From positions 1 to 15,012 of the forward strand of contig JASFOJ010000121.1 in NCBI GenBank assembly GCA_050116575.1: a DNA stretch of 15,012 bases, in the 5' to 3' direction. This document shows positions 1 through 8,772 of this stretch, piece by piece. Source of the stretch: JAKEGK01 sp050116575. Its GTDB lineage: Bacteria > Pseudomonadota > Gammaproteobacteria > SZUA-152. The notes under the pieces were generated by a model. It was not told where the DNA came from. It was given only the letters and a program-made list of their open reading frames with translations, and made no database searches. Position 1 is the first letter of the stretch; each line of letters opens with the position of its first letter. A program made the position numbers and the translations under genes.

Positions 1-291
1 GCCCATTGTTTTACCGCGATGAACAGCGTGATTTCGCAGGATGTGCCGCCGTTTGTCACCGTCGCCGGTCATATGGCCAAGCCTTATGGGCTGAATGCGG
101 AAGGATTAAAGCGCCGGGGATTCAGCAGTGACACGCTAAGCGGCTTAAAGAAAGCCTATAAGATACTCTACCGCTCCGGTAATTCACTGGATCAGGCTGT
201 TGCCGCCATGCAGGAATTGGCCAACCAGCACGCGGAAGTGCATCAGCTGGTTGAGTTTTTGAAAAACGTAAGCCGCGGTATTGTCCGCTGA
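1..291 (+). CDS. lpxA: UDP-N-acetylglucosamine acyltransferase LpxA, C-terminal part (5' end outside window)
   Basis: LpxA transfers a 3-hydroxyacyl chain from acyl carrier protein to UDP-GlcNAc, the first step of lipid A synthesis in the cytoplasm. The window opens in frame in the last turns of the left-handed beta-helix: the residues AMNSVISQDVPPFVTVAGH are followed by KPYGLNAEGLKRRGF, a stretch typical of LpxA just before its C-terminal helical domain. The last ~60 residues form the helical domain (KKAYKILYRSG and onward) and end in RGIVR, close to the end of E. coli LpxA. 96 codons are present of about 260. The catalytic histidine lies upstream of the window. The ATG at 19 is internal and not the start. 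A gap of 153 bp separates it from lpxB, whereas the two genes abut in E. coli. Confidence 0.95.
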   Translation, partial: AHCFTAMNSVISQDVPPFVTVAGHMAKPYGLNAEGLKRRGFSSDTLSGLKKAYKILYRSGNSLDQAVAAMQELANQHAEVHQLVEFLKNVSRGIVR

Positions 292-444
292 ACCTTGCTG
301 ATGAGCACAATAACGGCCGGTTTGCCCTCAGCGGAATTTCCCTTTCAAGTCATTCTGGCCCGCGCCGCTTACACCCGCTGTAATGCCATTATAGCGCCGT
401 TGTTGTTTCTTCAATTTCGAAACGATTGTCGACACGGTTATTGA

Positions 445-1593
445 ATGCGTATCGGAATCGTGGCAGGTGAAGCGTCGGGTGACTTGCTGGGTGCCGGCCT
501 GATTAGCGCACTGAAAAATATTTATCCGGATGCCTCGTTTGAGGGTATCGCCGGCCCCCGCATGATAGAGGCGGGTGCGCAGTCGCTTTTTCCCATGGAG
601 CGGTTGTCGGTCATGGGTATTGTCGAAGTACTTGGCCGCTATATCGAGTTACGGCGGATGCGCAGCCGGTTAATCCAACACTTTCGTGACCGGGCGATTG
701 ATCTATTTATTGGCATTGACGCGCCGGATTTTAACCTGGAAATTGAACATCAATTACATGAAGCCGGTATCAAGACCGCGCATTATGTCAGCCCGTCAGT
801 ATGGGCATGGCGACAACATCGTATAAAAAAAATCAAGCGATCAACGGATCTTATGCTGACGTTGTTTCCGTTTGAAGCGCGCTTTTACGAGGAACATCAT
901 ATCCCGGTCGCCTTCGTTGGTCATCCCCTGGCGGATATTATTCCCCTGCAGAACGACAAACAGGTTGCGCGGCATTTGTTGAAGCTGCCCGCGGATAAAA
1001 AAATTATCGCGCTATTGCCGGGCAGCCGAAGTAACGAACTTCAGTATTTGGGCGAGCCGTTTTTACAAGTGGCGTCCTGGTGTCATGCGCAACGCGATGA
1101 TCTGCATTTTGTGACTCCCCTGGCAAACTTGCAGCGCCGCCGGCAATTCGAGCAATGTTACCAACAGCACGGGGAATCGTTACCGCTGACATTAATCGAT
1201 GGCATGTCCCGGGAAGCCATGGCGGCAGCAGATGTGGTGTTACTGGCGTCCGGTACAGCGGCGCTGGAAGCCATGTTGCTGAAACGCCCCATGGTGGTCG
1301 CATATCGCCTGGCGCCGGTGACCTACTGGATCTATAAACGGTTGGTGAAACTGTCCCATTATTCGTTGCCGAATTTATTGTTGCCGGAACCGCTAATTCC
1401 GGAATTTATCCAGCATGATATTGTAACGGAAGCGGTAGGAAGCAAATTGCTTGCGTATTTGAATGATGACAACAAGACCAATGAACTGGTGCAACAGTTT
1501 GAAAATATACATCTACAACTAAAACGAAATGCCAGTGTGGCCGCGGCGACGGCGGTGGCAGGATTGCTGGATAAACGCGGGGAGGGCGCCTAG
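445..1593 (+). CDS. lpxB: Lipid-A-disaccharide synthase LpxB
   Basis: LpxB is a peripheral inner-membrane glycosyltransferase (family GT19) that joins 2,3-diacylglucosamine-1-phosphate (lipid X) to UDP-2,3-diacylglucosamine to form lipid A disaccharide. The product is 382 residues, the same length as the E. coli enzyme. Visible signatures are GEASGD near residue 8, GIDAPDFNLE near residue 90, SPSVWAWRQ near residue 117, and LPGSRSNE near residue 193, all strongly conserved in the family. SGTAALEAMLLKRPMVVAY near residue 273 is the sugar-nucleotide-binding part. The start MRIGIVAGEASGD agrees with the family N-terminus, although no Shine-Dalgarno sequence is visible before the ATG. It follows lpxA and is linked to rnhB by only 1 nt between the TAG and the next ATG, so lpxB and rnhB are almost certainly co-transcribed. 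Confidence 0.97.
   Translation: MRIGIVAGEASGDLLGAGLISALKNIYPDASFEGIAGPRMIEAGAQSLFPMERLSVMGIVEVLGRYIELRRMRSRLIQHFRDRAIDLFIGIDAPDFNLEIEHQLHEAGIKTAHYVSPSVWAWRQHRIKKIKRSTDLMLTLFPFEARFYEEHHIPVAFVGHPLADIIPLQNDKQVARHLLKLPADKKIIALLPGSRSNELQYLGEPFLQVASWCHAQRDDLHFVTPLANLQRRRQFEQCYQQHGESLPLTLIDGMSREAMAAADVVLLASGTAALEAMLLKRPMVVAYRLAPVTYWIYKRLVKLSHYSLPNLLLPEPLIPEFIQHDIVTEAVGSKLLAYLNDDNKTNELVQQFENIHLQLKRNASVAAATAVAGLLDKRGEGA
1581..1585 (+). promoter_or_regulatory. Ribosome binding site of rnhB
   Basis: GGAGG lies 9 nt before the ATG at 1595, inside the last codons of lpxB. It settles the rnhB start: the open frame extends upstream to 1529, but that extension overlaps lpxB and does not look like RNase HII. 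Confidence 0.7.
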
Positions 1594-1594
1594 C

Positions 1595-2218
1595 ATGCAA
1601 ACTTATCAATTAAAGTGTAGCCAGGCGGTAAAGTACATTGCCGGTGTAGACGAGGCGGGCCGCGGACCGCTGGCCGGTCCGGTGGTGACGGCAGCCGTCA
1701 TACTGGACGAAGGGACGGTTATTGCCGGTCTTACTGATTCAAAAAAGTTAACCGAAGCGCAACGCAAAGTACTGGCGGCGCAAATCAAGGAAAAAGCCAT
1801 TGCCTGGTCCGTGGGACGGGCTGACGTGGAGGAAATCGACCGCATTAATATCCTGCAAGCTACGCTGCTGGCCATGCAAAGGGCGGTAGCGGGTTTGAAT
1901 TGCCAGCCGGAGTACGTCGTGGTGGACGGCAATCGCTGTCCGGCCTTTGACTGTCCGGCCGAGGCGGTTATCAAAGGCGATCTGTACGTACCGGTTATCA
2001 GTGCTGCCTCAATCATCGCCAAGGTTGCCCGGGACGCGGAAATGCAACAACTGGATCAGCAATATCCGGGGTACGGTTTTGCCGGACACAAAGGTTATCC
2101 AACAAAGGCGCACATCAAGGCGATCGAACAGCTGGGGGTTACACCGGTTCACCGCCGTTCTTATGGACCGGTAAAAAAGGCGCTGGCGGCAGGGTGCTTA
2201 GCGGCGGATGATAACTAG
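1595..2218 (+). CDS. rnhB: Ribonuclease HII
   Basis: RNase HII cleaves RNA in RNA-DNA hybrids and nicks at single ribonucleotides misincorporated into DNA. The product is 207 residues. GVDEAGRGPLAGPVVTAAV at residues ~17-35 gives the first catalytic Asp-Glu pair. TDSKKLTEAQR around residue 46 is the conserved second block. VVVDGNRCP carries the third acidic residue. KGDLYVPVISAASIIAKVARD is the fourth block, with the last catalytic Asp, and GYGFAGHKGYPTKAH is the C-terminal family signature. The start at 1595 is set by the GGAGG site and by homology. lpxB-rnhB-dnaE is a common gammaproteobacterial order. Here rnhB is tightly coupled to lpxB but separated from dnaE by 353 bp. Confidence 0.97.
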   Translation: MQTYQLKCSQAVKYIAGVDEAGRGPLAGPVVTAAVILDEGTVIAGLTDSKKLTEAQRKVLAAQIKEKAIAWSVGRADVEEIDRINILQATLLAMQRAVAGLNCQPEYVVVDGNRCPAFDCPAEAVIKGDLYVPVISAASIIAKVARDAEMQQLDQQYPGYGFAGHKGYPTKAHIKAIEQLGVTPVHRRSYGPVKKALAAGCLAADDN

Positions 2219-2571
2219 CAACAACTCAGGCTGCGCAGTCCCGGTACGCCGATGCTCATGTCGGTTCCGCCTGCGCCGGAGCCCGTTGTGCTGATCACCA
2301 GTATGGCGGTAAAATTACATAACCTATTGATAAATAGTGTGATTTAGGGTTGTTCATGCCGGCCTGCGCCTTCGCCGCGACCCCTGTTCTCAATCACTAT
2401 AAGCCGCAATGACGCTGTTATCGGGGTCGGCGGGCTGTTAATAATTTGATGATTATCCTCCGGATTATGGCGATATAACCGGTATCTGACCGGCTCAAGG
2501 TGACCCTAATCGTCCAGCCACAGATAGTGTAGAATGCTAGCCACATTTGGTTACGGGACAGTGTTTGCGCA
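2219..2571 (+). other. 353 bp intergenic region before dnaE
   Basis: No convincing ORF or RNA gene is seen. A short inverted repeat CTATT-GATA-AATAG sits at 2324-2337. It is AT-rich and has no T-run, so it is a poor terminator. A TAGAAT hexamer at 2530-2535 is spaced correctly to serve as a -10 box for dnaE with a leader of about 30 nt, but no -35 match is found at 16-18 bp. The length of the gap suggests dnaE has its own promoter here. Confidence 0.3.
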
Positions 2572-5500
2572 ATGGAACCCCAGTTCGTTCACCTTCACGT
2601 TCATACAGAATATTCTTTGATCAACGGCATTGTGCGCGTTAAACCGCTGGTGCAGGCGGTGAGACAAGCCCGCATGCCGGCGGTGGCGGTCACTGACCAG
2701 AGCAACCTGTTTGCCATGGTGAAATTTTACCGGGCGGCCATTGCCGCGGGTGTAAAGCCTATCATCGGTGTGGACCTGTGGATTGCCAACGAGCACCAGG
2801 CGGGGCAGCCTTTTCAACTGGTGCTGTTATGCCAGAATAACGAGGGTTATAAGAATCTCACGCGGCTGGTTTCCAGGGGCTACACCGAAGGACAGCACCA
2901 CGGTGCGCCGGTACTGGAGCGGGAGTGGTTGAAAGGTGCCACCGATGGCCTGATTGCCCTGTCGGGCGGTATGCACGGCGACATCGGGCAGGCGTTGCTG
3001 GGCCAGCATTATGATGAGGCGGCGGGCTTGCTCCATCAATGGCAGTCACTGTTTCCCCAACGGTTTTACCTGCAGCTGCAACGCACCGGCAAGCCCTATG
3101 AAGAAGACTATATTCACGCGGTGGTACAACTGGCACAGGACACCAACACCCCGGTGGTGGCGACCAATGGCGTGCATTTTTTAAAAACGGACGATTTTGA
3201 TGCCCACGAAGTGCGGGTGTGCATTCACGAAGGCAGAACCCTGTCCGATACCCGCCGGCCGAGGAATTTCACCCCGCAGCAGTATCTGCGTACGACCGAA
3301 GAGATGGCGGACCTGTTTCAGGATATCCCCGAAGCGCTGCAAAACAGCGTGGAAATTGCCCGGCGCTGCAATGTGGAATTAACGCTGGGCAAGAATTATC
3401 TGCCGGATTTTCCCATTCCGGAAGGTATGACCGAAGACAGCTATTTTCGCCAGCTGGCAAAAGAAGGGCTCGAACAACGCCTGCAGTCGCTGTTTGATTG
3501 CGATGATCCGGCGTTTGGCGAGCGGCGCAAGCTTTATGACGAACGGCTGGATAACGAGCTGGAAGTCATTATCAATATGGGCTTTCCCGGTTATTTCCTG
3601 ATTGTGGCTGACTTTATCCGTTGGGCCAAAAACAACGGCGTACCCGTGGGCCCGGGTCGTGGTTCCGGTGCCGGGTCATTGGTAGCTTATGCGCTATCCA
3701 TTACCGACCTTGATCCTTTGAAATACGAATTGCTGTTCGAGCGTTTTCTGAATCCGGAACGTGTTTCCATGCCGGACTTCGATGTGGACTTTTGCATGGA
3801 AGGCCGGGACCGGGTCATTGACTATGTGGCCAATCGCTATGGCCGGGAGAAAGTCTCGCAGATCATTACCTATGGTTCCATGGCGGCCAAGGCGGTGGTG
3901 CGTGACGTGGGCCGGGTACTGGGACACCCTTATGGGTTCGTGGACCAAATTGCCAAGCTCATTCCGTTCGAACTGGGCATCACGCTGGAAAAAGCACTGC
4001 AACAGGAAGAAGTGTTAAAGCAGCGTTATGATGACGAGGAAGACGTTCAGGCCCTCATCGACATGGCCCGCTCGTTGGAAGGTATCGCCCGCAACGCCGG
4101 CAAGCACGCCGGGGGCGTGGTCATTGCGCCATCCAGTCTCACGGATTTTACACCGCTGTACTGCGAACAAGGCGGCGGCAGCCTGGTGACCCAGTTTGAC
4201 AAGGATGACGTGGAAGCCGTTGGCCTGGTCAAGTTTGACTTTCTGGGTCTGCGTACACTGACCATTATTAACTGGGCGGTGCAGACCATTAACGACAATA
4301 AAGTCGCCGCCAACGAGCCCACTATTGATATAAATGACATAGCGATCGACGATTCACAGACCTATCAAATGCTAAAGGGCTGCGCCACCACTGCCGTGTT
4401 CCAGCTCGAATCGCGAGGCATGAAAGATCTGATCAAGCGCCTGCAGCCCGACGACTTTGAGGATATCGTGGCCCTGGTGGCGCTATTTCGTCCCGGTCCG
4501 CTGCAATCGGGCATGGTGGATGATTTTATCAATCGTAAGCACGGCCGGGCCAAGGTGGAGTATCCCCATCCCGATGTGGCGCCCATCCTGCAACCCACTT
4601 ACGGCGTTATCCTTTACCAGGAACAGGTCATGCAGATTGCGCAGGTGCTGGCCGGTTATACCCTGGGCGGCGCGGATTTATTGCGCCGCGCCATGGGTAA
4701 GAAGAAACCCGAAGAAATGGCCAAGCAGCGCGCGATTTTCACCGAAGGTGCCGTCGCCCGGGGCGTCAAGGAACAAACGGCCACTTATATCTTTGACCTG
4801 ATGGAAAAGTTCGCCGGTTACGGGTTTAACAAATCCCACTCTGCCGCCTATGCGCTGGTGTCGTATCAGACCGCGTGGCTTAAGTGCCATTATCCGGCGG
4901 CGTTTATGGCGGCGGTGTTGTCCGCGGATATGGATAACACCGACAAGGTGGTATCGCTGATTGAGGAATGCCGCGCCATGGGGCTGAACGTCATTTCGCC
5001 CAACGTTAATAAGTGCGAATACCGGTTTACCATTACCGATGATCGCACCATATTGTACGGCCTTGGCGCCATCAAGGGCGTGGGCGAAGGCGCCATTGAA
5101 AGTATTCACCAGAGCGTGCGCGAGGACGGCACATTTAAAACCCTGTTCGACTTTTGCCAGCGTATCGATTTGAAAAAAGCCAACCGGCGCACCCTGGAAG
5201 CCTTGATACGGGCCGGCGCCCTGGATGAACTGGGTCCCAACCGCGCCACGTTGATGGCATCGCTGACCACCGCGATCCAGATGGCGGACCAGCATATGCG
5301 CAACCACAGTAGTGGCCAGGAAGATTTATTCGGTACCCTGGGTGGTCCAGCGGCGGATGCCGAGGAACAAAGTTTTGAATACGTCGACGCCGTGGATTGG
5401 GACGACGAGACCCGGCTGAACGGTGAAAAAGAAACCCTGGGATTGTATCTCACCGGCCATCCCATCGAACGCTACGAGGCGGAATTACAGGGTATCATTA

Positions 5501-6093
5501 CATCGAAAATATGTGACTTGAATCCCACCAGCAATCAGACCATGACCGTGGCCGGTCTGATTGTTGCAATGCGAACCATGAATACCAAACGCGGTGATCG
5601 GATGGCGTTTATGACGCTGGATGATCGCAGCGGCCGGGTGGAGCTGGCGGTGTTTTCCGAGCCCTTTCAACAATACCGCGACTTGCTGGCCAAAGACCGG
5701 CTGGTGGTGGTGGAAGGCGACGTCAGTGTGGACGAGTACACCGGCGGCGTTAAAATGAGCGCGCAAAAAATTTATGATATCAGCCGCGCCCGCGAATCCT
5801 TTGCTTCGCGGCTGCTGGTCACGGTGGACCACCGCAAGGCAGGCAACGGTTTTGTCACTGAGTTAGCGGATGTGCTGACGCCCTTTAAACAAGGCCATTG
5901 CCCAGTCTATTTGCAGTATCTAGGCGCGCAGGCCCGTGCCAAGATTCGCCTGGGTGACAGCTGGAGCGTCCATCCCACCGATGAGTTGATACACCGATTA
6001 AATGAACTCGCCGGTGAAACCAATGTTAAGGTAGAATACAGGCCCAATAAGAAGACAGTGGCAACCACCGCCGAAGCGGCGGTATACCAATAA
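2572..6093 (+). CDS. dnaE: DNA polymerase III subunit alpha DnaE
   Basis: DnaE is the replicative polymerase catalytic subunit. The product is 1173 residues (E. coli 1160). The N-terminal PHP domain opens with HLHVHTEYSLING (H9, H11). The H-x-H is intact, whereas E. coli has an Arg, but TDQSN replaces the usual TDHGN, so metal binding is probably still degenerate. The polymerase core has GPGRGSGAGS near residue 360, PDFDVDF with the catalytic Asp402 and Asp404, and VKFDFLGLR with Asp556. These positions match E. coli D401, D403 and D555 almost exactly. YGLGAIKGVGEGAIESI is the helix-hairpin-helix region. QEDLF at 916-920 is the clamp-binding motif, equivalent to QADMF of E. coli. An OB fold follows (TVAGLIVAMRTM...). 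The start MEPQFVHLHVH fits the family, but only a weak GGGAC lies upstream. No intein or split is seen. Confidence 0.98.
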   Translation: MEPQFVHLHVHTEYSLINGIVRVKPLVQAVRQARMPAVAVTDQSNLFAMVKFYRAAIAAGVKPIIGVDLWIANEHQAGQPFQLVLLCQNNEGYKNLTRLVSRGYTEGQHHGAPVLEREWLKGATDGLIALSGGMHGDIGQALLGQHYDEAAGLLHQWQSLFPQRFYLQLQRTGKPYEEDYIHAVVQLAQDTNTPVVATNGVHFLKTDDFDAHEVRVCIHEGRTLSDTRRPRNFTPQQYLRTTEEMADLFQDIPEALQNSVEIARRCNVELTLGKNYLPDFPIPEGMTEDSYFRQLAKEGLEQRLQSLFDCDDPAFGERRKLYDERLDNELEVIINMGFPGYFLIVADFIRWAKNNGVPVGPGRGSGAGSLVAYALSITDLDPLKYELLFERFLNPERVSMPDFDVDFCMEGRDRVIDYVANRYGREKVSQIITYGSMAAKAVVRDVGRVLGHPYGFVDQIAKLIPFELGITLEKALQQEEVLKQRYDDEEDVQALIDMARSLEGIARNAGKHAGGVVIAPSSLTDFTPLYCEQGGGSLVTQFDKDDVEAVGLVKFDFLGLRTLTIINWAVQTINDNKVAANEPTIDINDIAIDDSQTYQMLKGCATTAVFQLESRGMKDLIKRLQPDDFEDIVALVALFRPGPLQSGMVDDFINRKHGRAKVEYPHPDVAPILQPTYGVILYQEQVMQIAQVLAGYTLGGADLLRRAMGKKKPEEMAKQRAIFTEGAVARGVKEQTATYIFDLMEKFAGYGFNKSHSAAYALVSYQTAWLKCHYPAAFMAAVLSADMDNTDKVVSLIEECRAMGLNVISPNVNKCEYRFTITDDRTILYGLGAIKGVGEGAIESIHQSVREDGTFKTLFDFCQRIDLKKANRRTLEALIRAGALDELGPNRATLMASLTTAIQMADQHMRNHSSGQEDLFGTLGGPAADAEEQSFEYVDAVDWDDETRLNGEKETLGLYLTGHPIERYEAELQGIITSKICDLNPTSNQTMTVAGLIVAMRTMNTKRGDRMAFMTLDDRSGRVELAVFSEPFQQYRDLLAKDRLVVVEGDVSVDEYTGGVKMSAQKIYDISRARESFASRLLVTVDHRKAGNGFVTELADVLTPFKQGHCPVYLQYLGAQARAKIRLGDSWSVHPTDELIHRLNELAGETNVKVEYRPNKKTVATTAEAAVYQ
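6067..6083 (+). other. Hairpin at the 3' end of dnaE
   Basis: ACCGCCG-AAG-CGGCGGT is a perfect 7 bp inverted repeat ending 7 nt before the dnaE stop codon. No T-run follows, so it is not a standard intrinsic terminator. It may be an mRNA-stabilising stem or chance within GC-rich codons. Confidence 0.25.
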
Positions 6094-6180
6094 TACGCCG
6101 CCGCTGGGATCGATATGGCGGGACCGGGTACATACCTGTAGCCCGACAAAGACAATCAGTAAAGGATAATTAAACAGGGT

Positions 6181-6211
6181 CATTGAGCACAAAGCATTGA
6201 GCAACACAAAG
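6181..6211 (+). repeat. Short imperfect tandem repeat in the accA leader
   Basis: CATTGAGCACAAAG is followed directly by CATTGAGCAACACAAAG, a tandem copy with a 3 nt insertion. ACAAAG recurs at 6189, 6206 and 6261 within the 183 bp dnaE-accA gap. Whether it has a role in accA control cannot be told. Confidence 0.5.
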
Positions 6212-6276
6212 TAAAGACACACAAGTTCGCTTGAACGGCCTGGCCAAAAAACGCAGCAATACAAAGAACAAACTAT

Positions 6277-7236
6277 ATGAATTTAAACTTTCTGGATTTT
6301 GAACAACCCATCGCGGAACTGGAAGCCAAGATCGAAGAACTCCGGTATGTGGGTAATGACAACGAGATTAATATCTCCGAGGAAATTACCAAGCTGCAGG
6401 AAAAAAGCCGGGCGTTGACCGAGTCAATCTTTGCCAATCTGTCATCGTGGCAAATCTCCCAGCTGGCACGCCATCCGCAGCGGCCATACATGCTCGATTA
6501 CGTGCAACGTATATTTACCGACTTTGAAGAACTGCACGGCGACCGGGCTTTTGCCGATGATCCCGCCATTGTCGGCGGCATCGCGCGGCTGGATGGCAAT
6601 CCGGTTATGCTTGTCGGTCAGCAAAAAGGCCGGGATACCAACGAAAAAGTGCGGCGCAATTTCGGCATGCCGCGGCCGGAAGGTTACCGTAAAGCAATGC
6701 GCTTAATGCAAATGGCCGAGCGTTTTAAAATGCCGATATTTACCTTTATTGATACGCCGGGCGCATACCCGGGCATCGACGCCGAAGAACGCGGTCAAAG
6801 TGAAGCCATTGCGCGTAACCTGTTTGTAATGGCGCAACTGAAAACACCCATTATCTGCACCGTCATCGGGGAAGGGGGGTCAGGTGGCGCACTGGCCATT
6901 GGTGTAGGCGATCGTATTGCCATGTTGCAGTACAGTACTTACTCCGTGATTTCACCGGAAGGATGTTCCTCCATTCTATGGAAGAGCGCGGATAATGCCG
7001 CTGATGCCGCGGAAGCCATGGGTATTACCTCGACCCGGCTCAAGGAACTGGGGTTGATTGATCGTATCGTACCCGAACCGCTGGGCGGGGCGCACCGCGA
7101 CGCCGATACCATGGCGAAAAGTATCAAGAGTTTTCTGCAGGAAAGCCTGGAAACTTTTGCCAACACCGCATTTGATAAGTTGCTGGAACAACGTTACGAA
7201 CGGCTGATGAGTTACGGTAATTTCGCGGATTCATAA
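6277..7236 (+). CDS. accA: Acetyl-CoA carboxylase carboxyltransferase subunit alpha
   Basis: AccA with AccD forms the carboxyltransferase that moves the carboxyl group from biotin on AccB to acetyl-CoA, giving malonyl-CoA for fatty acid synthesis. The product is 319 residues, the same as in E. coli. MNLNFLDFEQPIAELEAKI is the typical start, and the first ~80 residues form the helical hairpin. QLARHPQRPYMLDY, GGIARLDGNPVMLVGQQKGR, RRNFGMPRPEGYRKAMRLM, FIDTPGAYPG, VIGEGGSGGALAIGVGD (oxyanion-hole glycines) and SVISPEGCSSILWKSAD are all diagnostic of the crotonase-fold carboxyltransferase. The protein ends RLMSYGNFADS, comparable to E. coli RLMSYGYA. No Shine-Dalgarno sequence is visible. The A-rich leader ACAAAGAACAAACTAT precedes the ATG. 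The gene lies directly after dnaE, as in other gammaproteobacteria. Confidence 0.98.
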   Translation: MNLNFLDFEQPIAELEAKIEELRYVGNDNEINISEEITKLQEKSRALTESIFANLSSWQISQLARHPQRPYMLDYVQRIFTDFEELHGDRAFADDPAIVGGIARLDGNPVMLVGQQKGRDTNEKVRRNFGMPRPEGYRKAMRLMQMAERFKMPIFTFIDTPGAYPGIDAEERGQSEAIARNLFVMAQLKTPIICTVIGEGGSGGALAIGVGDRIAMLQYSTYSVISPEGCSSILWKSADNAADAAEAMGITSTRLKELGLIDRIVPEPLGGAHRDADTMAKSIKSFLQESLETFANTAFDKLLEQRYERLMSYGNFADS

Positions 7237-7248
7237 CGCGGCTGCCGG

Positions 7249-7269
7249 AAAATCCGCAATCCGGATTTT
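7249..7269 (+). terminator. Possible intrinsic terminator after accA
   Basis: AAAATCCG-CAATC-CGGATTTT is a perfect 8 bp inverted repeat starting 12 nt after the accA stop. The four T of the 3' arm make a short U-tract only, so termination is probably partial and tilS may be reached by read-through. Confidence 0.45.
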
Positions 7270-7308
7270 AACTCTGATTTCATAAAGTTTTTTTCACGAT
7301 GGCCATTT

Positions 7309-7328
7309 ACCGTTTTTTGTTTAACGGT
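7309..7328 (+). other. Inverted repeat in the tilS leader
   Basis: ACCGTT-TTTTGTTT-AACGGT is a 6 bp stem with an 8 nt loop, ending 22 nt before the tilS ATG. It could be an operator-like site or chance. There is no further support. Confidence 0.2.
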
Positions 7329-7350
7329 GTGACAAGGGGATGCTGCGCTT

Positions 7351-8730
7351 ATGGCACTGACGACGCCGCACGCCAAAGTCGTCCAGTCTGTTTTATCCTG
7401 CCTCAATAATGACAAAGATATAAAACGTTACTGGATTGCCTACAGTGGTGGTATCGATTCCCACGTACTGTTGCATGCCATCAGTAGTCACCGGCACCAC
7501 TTTCCGCAGGTGAGTTTTCACGCCGTACATATCAACCATGCGCTGAACCGCCAGGCCGATCAATGGGCCGAACACTGCCGCAAGATAAGTGAACAGTTAA
7601 AGATTCCCTACCTGGATATCGATGTGGATGCCACACCCGCTGCCGGTGAAAGCCCCGAGGCCCGGGCGCGGGAAGTCCGGTACCAGGCCCTGGTGAAATT
7701 GATCAAGCCGGGTGATTGCCTGTTAACGGCTCATCATCAGGACGATCAGGTCGAAACCCTGCTGTTACAGCTGATGCGGGGCAGCGGACCCAAAGGACTG
7801 GCGGCCATGCCCCGGTGGACGGCTTTCGGTCTCGGACGTTTGGCACGGCCGCTAATGCAGGTGCGCCGGGAAGATATTCATACTTATGCGATTGCCAACC
7901 AGTTAAACTGGATACACGATGAATCCAATCTGGATACGCGCTTCGATCGCAACTTTATTCGCCATGAAGTGGTTCCCAAGCTTTTACAGCGCTGGCCCTC
8001 ATTGGCGCAAACCGTCACCCGCTCCGCGCGTTACTGCGCCGAAGCGGCGGAACTTATGGACGATGCGGCGCAAAGCATCCTGGACATTCTTAATCCCGGC
8101 GGCGGTTCGGGTTTGCCGGTGTCCGGATTAATGACGTTGTCGCAAATTCAGCAGCGCAACGTGCTTCGTTACTGGATTCATAAAAGCGGTTATAACACGC
8201 CCAGTAGCGCCCAACTTCAGCAACTGGTGGATCAGGTACTGCTGGCGGCGCCGGACAGTATGCCCCGTATCACCTGGGAAGGCTGTGAAGTCCGGCGCTA
8301 TCGCGGTCAGCTCTATATCATGTCGCCGTTGCATCCCGTGCCGGCCGGTAAGTCTATACCCTGGAATTTGGAGGAACCGCTGCAAATTGGAGGAATAGGT
8401 GTCCTCAGCGCGCAGCATACGCGCGGGCGGGGCGTGGCAACGCATTTTGTCAAGCCGGGCGCCGTCACCGTGGGATTTCGCCGCGGCGGTGAAACGATTC
8501 AGCCGCTGGGAAGAACGCAGCACCATGTGTTGAAAAAGTTATTCCAGGAGCAGGGGATTCCCCCCTGGATTCGGGACCGGGTGCCCCTGGTTTATATCGG
8601 CGGCGAATTGGCGGCGGTGGGCGAATGGTTCGTCAGCCACCCCTTTGCCGCGCAAGCCGATGAACCGGGGATTGTTTTTCAGTGGCTCGCCGAGCAGGAT
8701 GCAGGCTCTGCGCGGCTACCCGAAGTATGA
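7351..8730 (+). CDS. tilS: tRNA(Ile)-lysidine synthase TilS
   Basis: TilS uses ATP and lysine to convert C34 of tRNA-Ile(CAU) to lysidine, which changes both its charging and its decoding from Met to Ile. The enzyme is essential and cytoplasmic. The product is 459 residues, slightly longer than E. coli (432). The N-terminal PP-loop SGGIDS is at residues 32-37, followed by HINHALNRQADQWAEHC, LTAHHQDDQVETLLLQLMRGSG and RPLMQVRREDI, all typical of the N-type ATP pyrophosphatase core. The middle region resembles the TilS substrate-binding domain. The C-terminal domain contains GFRRGGETIQPLGRTQHHVLKK and the conserved GIPPWIRDRVPLVYIGGELAAVG. AAGGGGA lies about 10 nt before the ATG and supports this start. 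accA-tilS adjacency is common in gammaproteobacteria. Confidence 0.97.
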   Translation: MALTTPHAKVVQSVLSCLNNDKDIKRYWIAYSGGIDSHVLLHAISSHRHHFPQVSFHAVHINHALNRQADQWAEHCRKISEQLKIPYLDIDVDATPAAGESPEARAREVRYQALVKLIKPGDCLLTAHHQDDQVETLLLQLMRGSGPKGLAAMPRWTAFGLGRLARPLMQVRREDIHTYAIANQLNWIHDESNLDTRFDRNFIRHEVVPKLLQRWPSLAQTVTRSARYCAEAAELMDDAAQSILDILNPGGGSGLPVSGLMTLSQIQQRNVLRYWIHKSGYNTPSSAQLQQLVDQVLLAAPDSMPRITWEGCEVRRYRGQLYIMSPLHPVPAGKSIPWNLEEPLQIGGIGVLSAQHTRGRGVATHFVKPGAVTVGFRRGGETIQPLGRTQHHVLKKLFQEQGIPPWIRDRVPLVYIGGELAAVGEWFVSHPFAAQADEPGIVFQWLAEQDAGSARLPEV

Positions 8731-8736
8731 TAAAAT
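8728..8736 (+). promoter_or_regulatory. Candidate extended -10 promoter upstream of the FGE cluster
   Basis: TGATAAAAT matches the extended -10 form TGnTATAAT with one mismatch in the hexamer. It begins on the tilS stop codon. No -35 match is seen 17 bp upstream. If used, it would give the FGE cluster a leader of about 260 nt. It may equally be a relic of a promoter for a gene that formerly followed tilS (pyrG in many relatives). Confidence 0.35.
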
Positions 8737-8772
8737 TTGCCGTTTCCACAGCAGCAAGTGCAATTAGTCCTG

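Noticed and set aside
1529..1594. Longer rnhB start at 1529
   Set aside because: It overlaps lpxB, gives a Arg/Trp-rich non-homologous leader, and lacks the GGAGG found before 1595.
4678..5307. 209-codon minus-strand open frame inside dnaE
   Set aside because: It is fully antisense to the conserved polymerase core, has no family signal or ribosome site, and is a codon-bias shadow.
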